Assembly: GCF_900156495.1 (NCBI RefSeq)
Contig: NZ_FTNT01000012.1
Span: 114,846 to 178,845, forward strand
Origin: Williamsia sterculiae
GTDB taxonomy: Bacteria; Actinomycetota; Actinomycetes; Mycobacteriales; Mycobacteriaceae
DNA: 64,000 nt
Reading direction: 5' to 3'
Under the pieces are notes generated by a model. That model ran no database searches and was not told where the DNA came from. It saw only the letters and a list, made by a program, of their open reading frames with translations. A program made the position numbers and the translations under genes. This document shows positions 56,454 through 64,000 of the stretch, piece by piece. Each line of letters begins with the position of its first letter. Position 1 is the first letter of the stretch.

Positions 56454-58075
56454 GCTTCGTCGCAGAGCGCGCGGCTGTCCAAGCAGAGGAAGTCGACTCG
56501 CGCTATCACCTGGCTGCCGGTATGCGGCGCCAGATCAACAAGGTGTTCCCCACCCACTGGTCGTTCCTGCTGGGTGAGATCGCGCTGTACAGCTTCGTGG
56601 TACTGCTGATCTCCGGTGTGTACCTGACCCTTTTCTTCGACCCGTCGATGGCCGAGGTCACCTATCACGGTGCCTACCAGCCGCTCAACGGTGTCGAGAT
56701 GAGCAAGGCGTACGAGACCGCGCTGAACCTGTCGTTCGAGGTGCGCGGCGGCCTGTTCGTCCGCCAGATCCACCACTGGGCGGCACTGCTGTTCGCGGCG
56801 TCGATCATCGTGCACATGGCGCGTATCTTCTTCACCGGTGCGTTCCGCCGTCCGCGTGAGGCCAACTGGATCATCGGTTGCTTCCTGCTCGTATTGGCCA
56901 TGTTCGAGGGCTTCTTCGGCTACTCGCTGCCCGACGACCTGCTCTCGGGCACCGGTGTCCGCGCGGCGATGTCGGGCATCGTGTTGGGTATCCCGATCGT
57001 GGGGACCTGGGTGCACTGGGCGTTGTTCGGTGGCGACTTCCCCGGCGACATCATCATCCCGCGGTTGTACGTGCTGCACATCCTGTTGTTCCCAGGGATC
57101 ATCCTGGCGTTGATCGGGGCGCACCTGGCTCTGGTCTGGTATCAGAAGCACACCCAGTTCCCCGGTCCTGGCCGTACCGAGAAGAACGTGGTCGGCGTGC
57201 GGATCCTGCCGATCTTCGCGGTCAAGTCCGGTGCGTTCTTCGCCGTGACCTTCGGTGTGTTGTCGATCATGGCGGGCGTGTTCCAGATCAACCCGATCTG
57301 GGTGTTGGGACCGTACAACCCGGCGCACGTGTCGGCCGGTTCGCAGCCCGACATCTACATGATGTGGACCGACGGCATGGCCCGTCTGATGCCGGCCTGG
57401 GAGATCTTCTTCGGCAACAAGTACACGATCCCGGCGATCTTCTGGGTCGTCGTGATCATCACCATTGTCTTCGGCTTGATGTTCAGCTATCCGTTCATCG
57501 AGAAGAAGTTGACCGGTGACGACGCGCATCACAACCTGCTGCAACGTCCGCGTGACGTCCCGGTGCGTACCGCGATCGGATCGATGGCGTTGGCGTTCTA
57601 CGCGGTGCTGACGGTGAGCTGTATGAACGACATCATCGCGCTGAAGTTCCACATCTCGCTGAACGCGACCACCTGGATGGGCCGGATCGGGCTGATCATC
57701 CTGCCGCCGATCGCGTACTACGTCGCGTACCGCTGGGCGCTGGCCTTGCAGCGCAGCGACCGGATGGTCCTCGAGCACGGCATCGAGACCGGCATCATCC
57801 GCCGCCTGCCGCAGGGTGAGTACATCGAACTGCACCAGCCGCTCGGACCTGTCGACGACCACGGCCACCCGGTGCCCCTCCCCTACCAGGGTGCGGCCAT
57901 CCCGAAACGGATGAACAAGCTCGGGTCGGCGGGGGCCCCGGGTACCGGATCGCTGTTGGTCGCCGATCCCGTCGACGAGCAGAAGCGCAACGCCGAACTC
58001 GACAGGGAGTCGCACCGCACCGAGCATGAGGTGCTCAACGAGTTGCAGGCCAAGGGCGGCAACATGCTCGAGTGA
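56450..58075 (+). CDS. qcrB: Cytochrome b subunit QcrB
   Basis: QcrB is the di-heme cytochrome b of the bcc complex, site of menaquinol oxidation and the target of drugs such as Q203 in mycobacteria. The 541-residue product has at least eight membrane segments, heme-ligand His in [20 protein letters not shown] and in [22 protein letters not shown], and the PEWY-type region [20 protein letters not shown]. The long C-terminal extension is the actinobacterial form. A strong hairpin 23 bases after the stop ends the operon. Confidence 0.96.
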   Translation: MSFVAERAAVQAEEVDSRYHLAAGMRRQINKVFPTHWSFLLGEIALYSFVVLLISGVYLTLFFDPSMAEVTYHGAYQPLNGVEMSKAYETALNLSFEVRGGLFVRQIHHWAALLFAASIIVHMARIFFTGAFRRPREANWIIGCFLLVLAMFEGFFGYSLPDDLLSGTGVRAAMSGIVLGIPIVGTWVHWALFGGDFPGDIIIPRLYVLHILLFPGIILALIGAHLALVWYQKHTQFPGPGRTEKNVVGVRILPIFAVKSGAFFAVTFGVLSIMAGVFQINPIWVLGPYNPAHVSAGSQPDIYMMWTDGMARLMPAWEIFFGNKYTIPAIFWVVVIITIVFGLMFSYPFIEKKLTGDDAHHNLLQRPRDVPVRTAIGSMALAFYAVLTVSCMNDIIALKFHISLNATTWMGRIGLIILPPIAYYVAYRWALALQRSDRMVLEHGIETGIIRRLPQGEYIELHQPLGPVDDHGHPVPLPYQGAAIPKRMNKLGSAGAPGTGSLLVADPVDEQKRNAELDRESHRTEHEVLNELQAKGGNMLE

Positions 58076-58097
58076 GCCGTCCTACAACCGCTCAGAT

Positions 58098-58129
58098 GAG
58101 GCCCCGTATCCGTTCGGATGCGGGGCCTC
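58098..58129 (+). terminator. Hairpin terminator after qcrB
   Basis: A 14-bp stem (58098-58111 with 58116-58129, arms GAGGCCCCGTATCC and GGATGCGGGGCCTC, one G-T mismatch) with a GTTC loop lies 22 bases after the qcrB stop codon. It is followed by GTCGTG rather than a U-tract. Confidence 0.75.
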
Positions 58130-58450
58130 GTCGTGATTGCGTGGCGCGTCTGGCTCATGGTCGGTGGGGACCACCGGCCATGCTGGCGACGTTGTACAAC
58201 CGGATCGACGTGCCGCCCGTCGCAGCTGGTCCACGGGGCGACCTGTCCGCACGATGTCGACCACTCGCCCTGGTAGCGCCACGGCCGCGGAGCGCGGACG
58301 GTGCGGACACCGGTCCCCGGCCGTGACGTCGCAACGGCCCGGCGGCGGTGGTGATGTGACGGGGTTGGTGGGGTTCACCACCTGAACAAGGCTGCGACCG
58401 GCGTTGTCGTTGTCGTCGTGGTGTCCGTGGTCGCGTGCGGGGTGCGCGAC

Positions 58451-58682
58451 ATCCGCACCAGTTTCGACGATCCGCACGGGCCACACCCCATGCGTACACG
58501 CGAATCTGGTGCGGATGACCCTCTGTGGTGCGCGCCTCGACGCTTCGCCCGACGTCGACACCGCCGTGCGTGGGCAACCCACGGCACCCTCCGACGATCA
58601 CGGTCGCGCACGGCCGAGGTGTCGCACCAATTTCCGCGCTTCGCACGGCATGTAGCAGGCGCGGATCACGGAAACTGGTGCG
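58451..58682. repeat. Two related long-stem inverted repeats in the qcrB-ctaF gap
   Basis: Pair 1: ATCCGCACCAGTTTCG (58451-58466) faces CGAATCTGGTGCGGAT (58501-58516), 15 of 16 bases matched, loop 34 bases. Pair 2: CGCACCAATTTCCG (58623-58636) faces CGGAAACTGGTGCG (58669-58682), 13 of 14 matched, loop 32 bases. All four arms share CGCACCA(G/A)TTTC, and sequence before and inside both hairpins is similar, so the whole is a direct duplication. The 623-base gap (58130-58753) holds no credible gene. The M. tuberculosis counterpart has mmpS3 and a membrane protein here; both are missing. Confidence 0.75.
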
Positions 58683-58753
58683 TACGCACTCCCCGGCCGC
58701 CCGTGGGCCAGCCGACCGATCAGTCGGCGATGAGCCGGCGATGAGCCTCGGTG

Positions 58754-59170
58754 TCAGTGCTTTTCGGGGCCGGTGTGGTATTCGAAGACCAGCCCGGCGG
58801 CAGAGGCGATGATCGCCAGTACGGCGACGGCCACGAACCAGAAGTTACGGGTGGCGCCGGCGACGGCGAACATGCCCGCGGATCCCGCGATGACGATGGG
58901 CCACCAGCTACCCGGACTGAAGAAGCCCAGCTCACCGGAACCATCGGCCACCTCGGCCTCGTCGTAATCCTCGGGACGGATGTCCACGCGACGGGCGACG
59001 AAGCGGAAGTAGGTACCGGTGATCAATGTCAGCCCGCCGGTCATGATGATGCCGGTGGTGCCAACCCATTCCACGTTCTTACTGGTCAGGCCGGTGCACA
59101 CCGCGTAGAGCACACCGGTCGCGAAGAAGAAGGCGGTCAAGAGCTCGAAAAGTCGCGCTTCGATTCTCAC
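58754..59170 (-). CDS. ctaF: Cytochrome c oxidase subunit IV CtaF
   Basis: The 138-residue protein with four membrane segments (FELLTAFFFATGVLYAV, GIIMTGGLTLITGTYF and two in the C-terminal half, separated by VDIRPEDYDEAEVADGSG) matches CtaF, the actinobacterial subunit IV of the aa3 oxidase. The start is GTG 59170, 4 bases after the ctaC stop, so the two form one unit. Position equals Rv2199c. Confidence 0.94.
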   Translation of the reverse strand: MRIEARLFELLTAFFFATGVLYAVCTGLTSKNVEWVGTTGIIMTGGLTLITGTYFRFVARRVDIRPEDYDEAEVADGSGELGFFSPGSWWPIVIAGSAGMFAVAGATRNFWFVAVAVLAIIASAAGLVFEYHTGPEKH

Positions 59171-59174
59171 AGCG

Positions 59175-60344
59175 TCACGCTCCTTGGGCGGCGGTGCAGT
59201 TCGGCAGTGTGGTGTTGGACGTGTCGCCGGTCTTTGAAGGCGTCCCGCTGCCGCTGGTGGAGCGCTGGGTCTGGAACGGGAAGGTCGAGACCGACAGCGG
59301 CTGCTCGCAGATCGCCTTCAGGGCCTCGGCATTACCGGCCTGCGGGTTGGCCGAGCGGTACTTGATGTACGCGTCGAACTTGGCCTCGCTGACCGCACGA
59401 ACCTCGAAGTTCATCTGCGAGTGGTAGGTCCCGCACATCTCCGCACAGCGGCCGACGAAGGCGCCTTCCTTGTCGATCGAGCTGACCTGGAACCGGTCGT
59501 CGGTGTGCTGTTGCTTCGGGAACGGCATGACGTCACGCTTGAACAGGAACTCCGGTACCCAGAAGGAGTGGATCACATCGGCCGAGGCGATCTGGAACTC
59601 GATGCGGCGACCCACCGGCAACACCAGCACCGGGATCTCCTGCGAGCTGCCGATCGTCTCGATCTTGTTGAAGTTGAGGTAGTTACGGACCTCGTCGGAC
59701 CGGCCACCGTCGGGCAACGGATGCTTCTCCTCGTCCGTCTTCGGCTCTTCCTTCTGGAACTCGAAGGGGCTTCCGGTGCGCTCGAAACCGTTGTAATCGG
59801 AGCCGTCGGCGAACTTGACGTCGCGGTAGCCGAATTTCCAGTTCCACTGGAACGCGGTCACGTCGATGGTGACCGCGGGGTCGGCCTTCTTGGCCTCCAC
59901 GTTGTTCTGCACGATGACGGTGAAGTAGAAGAGCACCGCGACCATGACGAACGGAATGGCGGTGTAGGTCAGTTCCAGCGGCACGTTGTAGGCGGTCTGC
60001 CGGGGGATCGAGTCGTCGCCCGCCTTCTTCCGGTGGAACGCGACAGTCCAGAAGGTCAGCCCCCAGACCAGTACGCCCACGGCCAGTGCCGCGATGACGC
60101 ACCACTGCCAGAGGTGCAGCATGTCCTTCGACTCGGGGGTGATGCCGTTGGGCCAGCCGAAGCGGACCACCTCGGAACCGCTACACCCCGACAGCAGCAG
60201 GGCGCCGACCCCGAGCACGCCGAGCGCCGCAAGACGCTTGCCGCCACGCCCGAGCCGGGGGGTTCGCCGTCCACCGTGTGCCAATTTCACGCCTTCCTGC
60301 ACGCCACCAACCACTCTTCGCAGCCCCGAGGGCCGAGCCGTCAT
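59175..60344 (-). CDS. ctaC: Cytochrome c oxidase subunit II CtaC
   Basis: CtaC carries the CuA centre of the aa3 oxidase. The 389-residue product has a lipoprotein-type signal with LLSGC (Cys about residue 54), two membrane segments (WQWCVIAALAVGVLVWGLTFW and IPFVMVAVLFYFTVIV), and the CuA motif CAEMCGTYHSQMNF with upstream HSFWVPEF. The ATG at 60344 is preferred because the next start candidates, GTG 60302 and GTG 60290, would shorten the signal. Its C-terminus is Ser/Thr-rich. It is divergent from asnB. Confidence 0.94.
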   Translation of the reverse strand: MTARPSGLRRVVGGVQEGVKLAHGGRRTPRLGRGGKRLAALGVLGVGALLLSGCSGSEVVRFGWPNGITPESKDMLHLWQWCVIAALAVGVLVWGLTFWTVAFHRKKAGDDSIPRQTAYNVPLELTYTAIPFVMVAVLFYFTVIVQNNVEAKKADPAVTIDVTAFQWNWKFGYRDVKFADGSDYNGFERTGSPFEFQKEEPKTDEEKHPLPDGGRSDEVRNYLNFNKIETIGSSQEIPVLVLPVGRRIEFQIASADVIHSFWVPEFLFKRDVMPFPKQQHTDDRFQVSSIDKEGAFVGRCAEMCGTYHSQMNFEVRAVSEAKFDAYIKYRSANPQAGNAEALKAICEQPLSVSTFPFQTQRSTSGSGTPSKTGDTSNTTLPNCTAAQGA

Positions 60345-60379
60345 CGACCTGCGCAGAACGCACATCACGGCCTGTTGTA

Positions 60380-60420
60380 CTACGCAGCGTAGACCAACCA
60401 CGGCGAGGTTTCGTGGTTGG
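60380..60420. promoter_or_regulatory. Palindrome and hairpin upstream of ctaC
   Basis: CTACGCAGCGTAG (60380-60392) is a perfect 6-bp palindrome around a central A. Next to it a perfect 9-bp inverted repeat, CCAACCACG (60394-60402) and CGTGGTTGG (60412-60420), has a 9-base loop. They lie 36-76 bases before the ctaC start, in the divergent ctaC-asnB region (60345-60619). They could be an operator or a leader hairpin. The minus strand also reads TACGCT within the palindrome, a possible -10. Confidence 0.4.
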
Positions 60421-60619
60421 GGTGACGGCGGGTTCCGCACGTGGTGAGGCCGTGTCTTCCCGGCCTCGGGGGACGTGTCACAGACCTCGGGCGGCGGTCC
60501 TGACCGGCTCGCAGCCGGTGCGGCATACTCGACCGGGATCAGCGCGGTCGGCGGCCCGGAGTGGACGGTCACCGCCCACCGCTGACGCCATGGAGTCGAT
60601 GGAAACGAGGATGCCTGTC

Positions 60620-62548
60620 GTGTGTGGATTGCTGGGGTTGCTGACCGGGAACGCGTCGGCCCCCGAGTACGTCGACCAGGTTGCCAAGGCTTCCGACCTG
60701 ATGGTCCACCGCGGCCCCGACGAGCCGGGCACCTGGCACGACGACGACATCGTCGTCGGGTTCAACCGACTGTGCATCATCGACATCGCCCACTCGCAGC
60801 AGCCGTTGCGGTGGGGCCCGGCCGAGGCCCCGGACCGCTACGCGCTGGTGTTCAACGGCGAGATCTACAACTATCTCGAGTTGCGCGACCAGCTGGCCCG
60901 CGACGAGGGTGCGGTGTTCCACACCGAGGGCGACGGCGAGGCCATCGTGGCGGCCTTCCACCACTGGGGGGTCGACGCCGTCCGCCGACTGCGCGGTATG
61001 TTCGCCTTCGCGATCTGGGACACCGTGGAACGCTCCCTGTTCTTGGCCCGCGACCCCTTCGGCATCAAACCCCTGTTCCTGGCCACCGGCCCCGGTGGCA
61101 CCGCGTTCGGCAGCGAGAAGAAGAGTCTGCTGGACCTGCTCGGTCCGCTGGGTCTCGGCGACGAGCTCGACCGCCGGGCCATCGAGCACTACATCGAACT
61201 GCAGTACGTTCCCGAGCCGGAGACGCTGCATCGCGACGTGCGGCGACTGGAGTCCGGGTGTTACGCGACGGTGCGCCCGGGATCGCATCCGCAGGTGCAC
61301 CGCTATTTCACCCCGCAGTTCCGCACCCGACCGCTGGGCGACGGAGCGCACCAGCAGCAACGCTTCGACGAGATCGCCGAGGTGCTCAGCGACTCTGTCG
61401 CCAAACACATGCGCGCCGACGTGACCGTCGGGTCGTTCCTGTCCGGCGGGATCGATTCGACCGCCATCGCCGCGCTGGCCATCCGGCACAACCCCGATCT
61501 GATCACCTTCACCACCGGCTTCGAGCGCGACGGATACTCCGAGATAGACGTCGCCGTCGAATCCGCCGAGGCCATCGGTGCCAGGCACGTGGTCAAGGTG
61601 GTGAGCCCCGAGGAGTTCGTCGGTGCCATCCCGGAGATCATCTGGTACCTCGACGACCCGGTCGCCGACCCGTCCCTCATCCCGCTGTACTTCGTGGCCA
61701 AGGAGGCCCGCAAACACGTGAAGGTGGTGCTCTCCGGCGAGGGTGCCGACGAGTTGTTCGGCGGTTACACCATCTACAAGGAGCCGCTGTCGCTGGCACC
61801 GTTCGAACGGATGCCTGGGTTCCTGCGCGGCGCGGCCGGGCGATTGTCCGAACGCATCCCGGAGGGCACCCGCGGGAAGAGCCTGCTGCACCGCGGCTCG
61901 CAGACGCTCGAGGAGCGGTACTACGGCAACGCCCGCAGCTTCGACGACGCGCGCCTGCGGTCGGTGCTCACCGACTACCGGCCCGAGTGGACCCACACCG
62001 ACGTCACCGCGCCGATCTATGCGACCAGCCAAGGCTGGGACCCGGTGTCACGGATGCAGCACCTCGACCTGTTCACCTGGCTGCGCGGCGACATCCTGGT
62101 CAAGGCCGACAAGATGACAATGGCGAACTCGCTGGAGTTGCGGGTGCCCTTCCTCGACCCCGAGGTGTTCCGCGTCGCCGAACAGCTACCGGTGGATGCG
62201 AAGATCGCGCACGGAACCACCAAGTACGCTCTGCGCAAGGCCCTGGAGGGCATCGTGCCGCCGCATGTGCTGCACCGTCGCAAGCTCGGCTTCCCGGTAC
62301 CGATCCGGCACTGGTTCGCCGGCCCGGAGCTCTACGACTGGGCCCGCGAGACGATCGATGAGTCGCGAACAGACGACCTGATCGACAAGCGGTTCGTGCT
62401 GCGGATGCTCGAGGAGCACCGGGCGGGAACCGTCGACAACAGTCGCCGCCTGTGGAACGTGCTGATGTTCATGGTCTGGTACGGCATCTTCGTCGACGGG
62501 TCCATCGTCCCGACCATCGAACACACCACATACCCGGTCCGCCTGTAG
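60620..62548 (+). CDS. asnB: Glutamine-hydrolysing asparagine synthetase AsnB
   Basis: AsnB-type amidotransferase. In mycolata the homologue amidates meso-DAP of peptidoglycan or makes asparagine; in M. tuberculosis Rv2201. The 642-residue product has the N-terminal glutaminase domain with Cys2 as nucleophile (CGLLGLL, VHRGPDEPG) and the C-terminal synthetase domain with the pyrophosphate loop SGGIDST and GEGADELFGGY. The GTG at 60620 is chosen because removal of the initiator then exposes Cys2; the earlier in-frame ATGs at 60590-60611 would block that. Substrate preference (asparagine or mDAP amidation) is not decided. Confidence 0.92.
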   Translation: MCGLLGLLTGNASAPEYVDQVAKASDLMVHRGPDEPGTWHDDDIVVGFNRLCIIDIAHSQQPLRWGPAEAPDRYALVFNGEIYNYLELRDQLARDEGAVFHTEGDGEAIVAAFHHWGVDAVRRLRGMFAFAIWDTVERSLFLARDPFGIKPLFLATGPGGTAFGSEKKSLLDLLGPLGLGDELDRRAIEHYIELQYVPEPETLHRDVRRLESGCYATVRPGSHPQVHRYFTPQFRTRPLGDGAHQQQRFDEIAEVLSDSVAKHMRADVTVGSFLSGGIDSTAIAALAIRHNPDLITFTTGFERDGYSEIDVAVESAEAIGARHVVKVVSPEEFVGAIPEIIWYLDDPVADPSLIPLYFVAKEARKHVKVVLSGEGADELFGGYTIYKEPLSLAPFERMPGFLRGAAGRLSERIPEGTRGKSLLHRGSQTLEERYYGNARSFDDARLRSVLTDYRPEWTHTDVTAPIYATSQGWDPVSRMQHLDLFTWLRGDILVKADKMTMANSLELRVPFLDPEVFRVAEQLPVDAKIAHGTTKYALRKALEGIVPPHVLHRRKLGFPVPIRHWFAGPELYDWARETIDESRTDDLIDKRFVLRMLEEHRAGTVDNSRRLWNVLMFMVWYGIFVDGSIVPTIEHTTYPVRL

Positions 62549-62587
62549 GTCCGACGTTCGGCGAGACGGACGGCGTTCGTCGCCCCG

Positions 62588-62627
62588 GGCCGGGCGCCGG
62601 TCACCGAGGCCGGGCGCCGGTCACCGA
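62588..62627. repeat. Two perfect 20-bp tandem copies after asnB
   Basis: GGCCGGGCGCCGGTCACCGA occurs at 62588-62607 and again at 62608-62627, identical and adjacent. The second copy runs into the 5' arm of the terminator hairpin. It contains the palindrome GGCGCC. Confidence 0.85.
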
Positions 62628-62660
62628 AACTGCGGGGGGATCGGGTTTCCCGCAGTTTCG
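62625..62660 (+). terminator. Hairpin terminator after asnB
   Basis: A perfect 12-bp inverted repeat (CGAAACTGCGGG at 62625-62636 with CCCGCAGTTTCG at 62649-62660) with a 12-base loop lies 76 bases after the asnB stop and just before the left end of the IS30 element. Confidence 0.65.
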
Positions 62661-62701
62661 CCGACTTCCCGCTGGGCTGGGTCAATCGGTGTTAGCAACG
62701 G

Positions 62702-63835
62702 TCATGCTGCTGGCGGGTTGGCGAGCAGCTCGTGTAGTGCTTGTGTGGGGGTCTTCAGGTCCAGGGTAGGGCGGGGTCGTGCGTTGAGGGTCGCGGCGAT
62801 GCGGGCGAGGTCGTCGGGGGTGTGGGTCGAGAGGTCGGTGCCTTTCTCGAACCAGAACCGTAGGAGCCGGTTGGTGTTCTCGTTCGATCCGCGTTGCCAC
62901 GGTGAGTGGGGGTCGCAGAAGTAGACCGGTGCCTGCAGGTTGAGTTGGATGTCGACGTAGTCGGCCAGCTCGCTGCCCCGGTCCCAGGTGATCGAGCGTC
63001 GTAGGTGGGCGGGGAGTTTGCTCATCTCGGTGATCATCGCCTGCGCCACGCTCGGGGCGTCGTGGCGGCGGCCAGGTAGGTGCAGCAGAATCACGAACCG
63101 GGTGGACCGTTCGACCAGGGTGCCGATGGCGGATCGGTTACCGCGCCCGAGGATGAGGTCACCTTCCCAGTGACCGGGCACGGCCCGGTCGGCGACCTGT
63201 GCGGGGCGTTGACTGATCGTGAGTGCGTGGTCGTAGGTGTGTGAGCCACCGCGGCCGGTGCTGCCCCGGGATTTACGTGCCGACCGTTTCAGCGACAGCT
63301 GCCGGTGCAGGTCCGCGCGTAGGTTGCCGCGGGTCTGGACGTAGAGCGCCTGATAGATCGTCTCGTGCGACACCCGACCCATCCTTGCTGCCGCACTGGT
63401 GCCGGGGTGCTCGTGGCGCAGCATCGCCGCGATCAGACCCGGTGACCAGCCCTCGTCCATCGCGACCTCGATCCGACGACACAGGCCCGGGTTCGCAGCC
63501 AACTTCACCGGTTTGGGTCGCCGGCGCCGTTCGTGGGCGGCGCGGTGGGCGACCGGCGCCCAGTACGAGCCGTCTGGGCCCCGGTTACGGGTCACCTCTC
63601 GGCAGACCACCGACTTGTCACGCCCAATCATCGCTCCGATCTGGGCGTAAGAGCAGCCACACGTCACACCGACCGCGATCGCGGAACGGTCCTCACTGGT
63701 CAACGACCGCCGCTGCCGCGGCAGCTGGTCCTCGGCACGCAGGGCGCCTGGGCTCGGTGCCGGTACCGAGCCCGGTAGCCCCCCGTCGCGCCGTACTGGA
63801 TTCGTGGAGTCACAACACCCGAGGATCGCCACCAC
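62702..63835 (-). CDS. IS30 transposase, main part (integrase catalytic domain)
   Basis: The 377-residue frame holds the second helix-turn-helix region (SYAQIGAMIGRDKSVVCREVTRNRG) and the DDE catalytic core of IS30 transposases: WEGDLILGRGN (first D), ITWDRGSELADYV (second D) and RGSNENTNRLLRFWF (E). The start at 63835 is only the first start codon in this frame; the true N-terminus is in another frame (63700-63957), joined at a run of six G at 63779-63784. The part before GGLPGSVPAP is probably not translated as such. The stop lies in the left terminal repeat. Confidence 0.88.
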   Translation of the reverse strand: MVAILGCCDSTNPVRRDGGLPGSVPAPSPGALRAEDQLPRQRRSLTSEDRSAIAVGVTCGCSYAQIGAMIGRDKSVVCREVTRNRGPDGSYWAPVAHRAAHERRRRPKPVKLAANPGLCRRIEVAMDEGWSPGLIAAMLRHEHPGTSAAARMGRVSHETIYQALYVQTRGNLRADLHRQLSLKRSARKSRGSTGRGGSHTYDHALTISQRPAQVADRAVPGHWEGDLILGRGNRSAIGTLVERSTRFVILLHLPGRRHDAPSVAQAMITEMSKLPAHLRRSITWDRGSELADYVDIQLNLQAPVYFCDPHSPWQRGSNENTNRLLRFWFEKGTDLSTHTPDDLARIAATLNARPRPTLDLKTPTQALHELLANPPAA

Positions 63836-63957
63836 GTTGTCGCGGTCTCACGCGACACCCCGACAACCATGCCGGCCCGCTGTAACGACGCCCCACCACA
63901 CACCAACGCGAAAAACTCGTCACGCACCTCGTCGGCAAACAACTTCGGCAACGCCAC
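63700..63957 (-). CDS. IS30 transposase, N-terminal part in a different frame
   Basis: The first reading frame begins at GTG 63957 and has the N-terminal helix-turn-helix of the transposase (LPKLFADEVRDEFFALVCGGASLQRAGMVVGVSRETATTWW). After QYGATGG it runs in the wrong frame to a stop at 63700. A one-base backward slip on the six-G run (63779-63784) would join it to GGLPGSVPAPSPG of the main frame. Either the transposase needs programmed -1 frameshifting or a base was lost and the copy is dead. Confidence 0.8.
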   Translation of the reverse strand: MALPKLFADEVRDEFFALVCGGASLQRAGMVVGVSRETATTWWRSSGVVTPRIQYGATGGYRARYRHRAQAPCVPRTSCRGSGGR

Positions 63958-64000
63958 ACTCCCTATCAGTCAGCGTTGCTACGACCGATAGAACCCGCCC

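Larger units (their letters stand above)
62679..63995 (-). mobile_element. IS30-family insertion sequence, about 1.3 kb
   Basis: The element carries an IS30-type transposase on the minus strand. Its ends are imperfect terminal inverted repeats of about 24 bp: 62679-62702 (core ATCGGT and TAGCAACG) and 63972-63995 (same cores), about 19 of 24 bases matched. The right end is 5 bases from the window edge, so the flanking target duplication cannot be tested. Insertion is downstream of asnB beyond its terminator, which should not harm it. Its presence supports recent mobility in this genome. Confidence 0.85.

Noticed and set aside
58082..58582. A 166-codon minus-strand open frame in the qcrB-ctaF gap
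   Set aside because: It reads through the qcrB terminator hairpin and one of the inverted repeats, has a His/Arg/Pro-biased composition typical of spurious frames in GC-rich DNA, and has no family-like segment.
58451..58682. tRNA or other known structured RNA in the hairpin pair
   Set aside because: The arms are long perfect stems with unpaired 32-34-base loops and lack a cloverleaf, anticodon arm or TPsiC consensus.
60278..60619. Extended N-terminus of AsnB from upstream start codons
   Set aside because: The glutaminase nucleophile must be the first residue after initiator removal, which requires the GTG at 60620.

Overview
The window is about 64 kb of very GC-rich DNA from a mycolic-acid-containing actinobacterium (order Mycobacteriales). 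Gordonia or a close relative such as Rhodococcus or Williamsia is the best guess. The gene order follows Mycobacterium tuberculosis Rv2149c to Rv2201 closely, and the window carries mannolipid genes (mptA, a GT87 mannosyltransferase, pimB), the bcc-aa3 respiratory genes and a Rhodococcus-type crtO. Genus and homology statements rest on recognition of protein sequences, not on a search.

Layout. (1) 1-16.8 kb, minus strand: the division and cell wall (dcw) cluster. In transcription order it runs mraZ, rsmH, ftsL-like, ftsI, murE, a truncated murF, mraY, murD, ftsW, murG, murC, ftsQ, ftsZ, yfiH (cut by the window edge). Most genes overlap by 1-8 bases. A MraZ-type operator precedes mraZ. (2) 17-24.5 kb: DUF3040 and HEPN proteins, then GNAT, crtO, cruF-like, lppM, a family 2 glycosyltransferase and a metF-like gene. 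(3) 24.5-31.9 kb: a coupled operon crtE/idsA2-crtI-mptA-crtB, then a divergent MFS pump and TetR regulator, then a 23/24-bp tandem repeat. (4) 31.9-48.2 kb: Rv2175c-like, PASTA-bearing pknL, aroG, exoribonuclease, GT87, acyltransferase, ROK kinase, Rv2183c-Rv2186c-like genes, fadD15, pimB, a lipoprotein and an NlpC/P60 protein. (5) 48.4-53.5 kb: a second NlpC/P60 gene behind a c-di-AMP (ydaO) riboswitch, a small Cys-rich protein, a DnaQ/GIY-YIG fusion, an Lrp-type domain protein and trpD. (6) 53.6-62.6 kb: ctaE-qcrCAB, divergent ctaF/ctaC, and asnB. (7) 62.68-63.99 kb: an IS30-family element whose transposase is split between two frames.

How it works together. The window combines peptidoglycan precursor synthesis and septation, their control (MraZ, PknL, c-di-AMP), mannosylated envelope lipids, aromatic amino acid synthesis (aroG, trpD) and the cytochrome bcc-aa3 chain. 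The main departures from the tuberculosis layout are five carotenoid genes threaded between the conserved genes, the loss of about two thirds of murF at its normal place, an inserted ROK kinase, and the IS30 element. No tRNA, rRNA or CRISPR array was seen.
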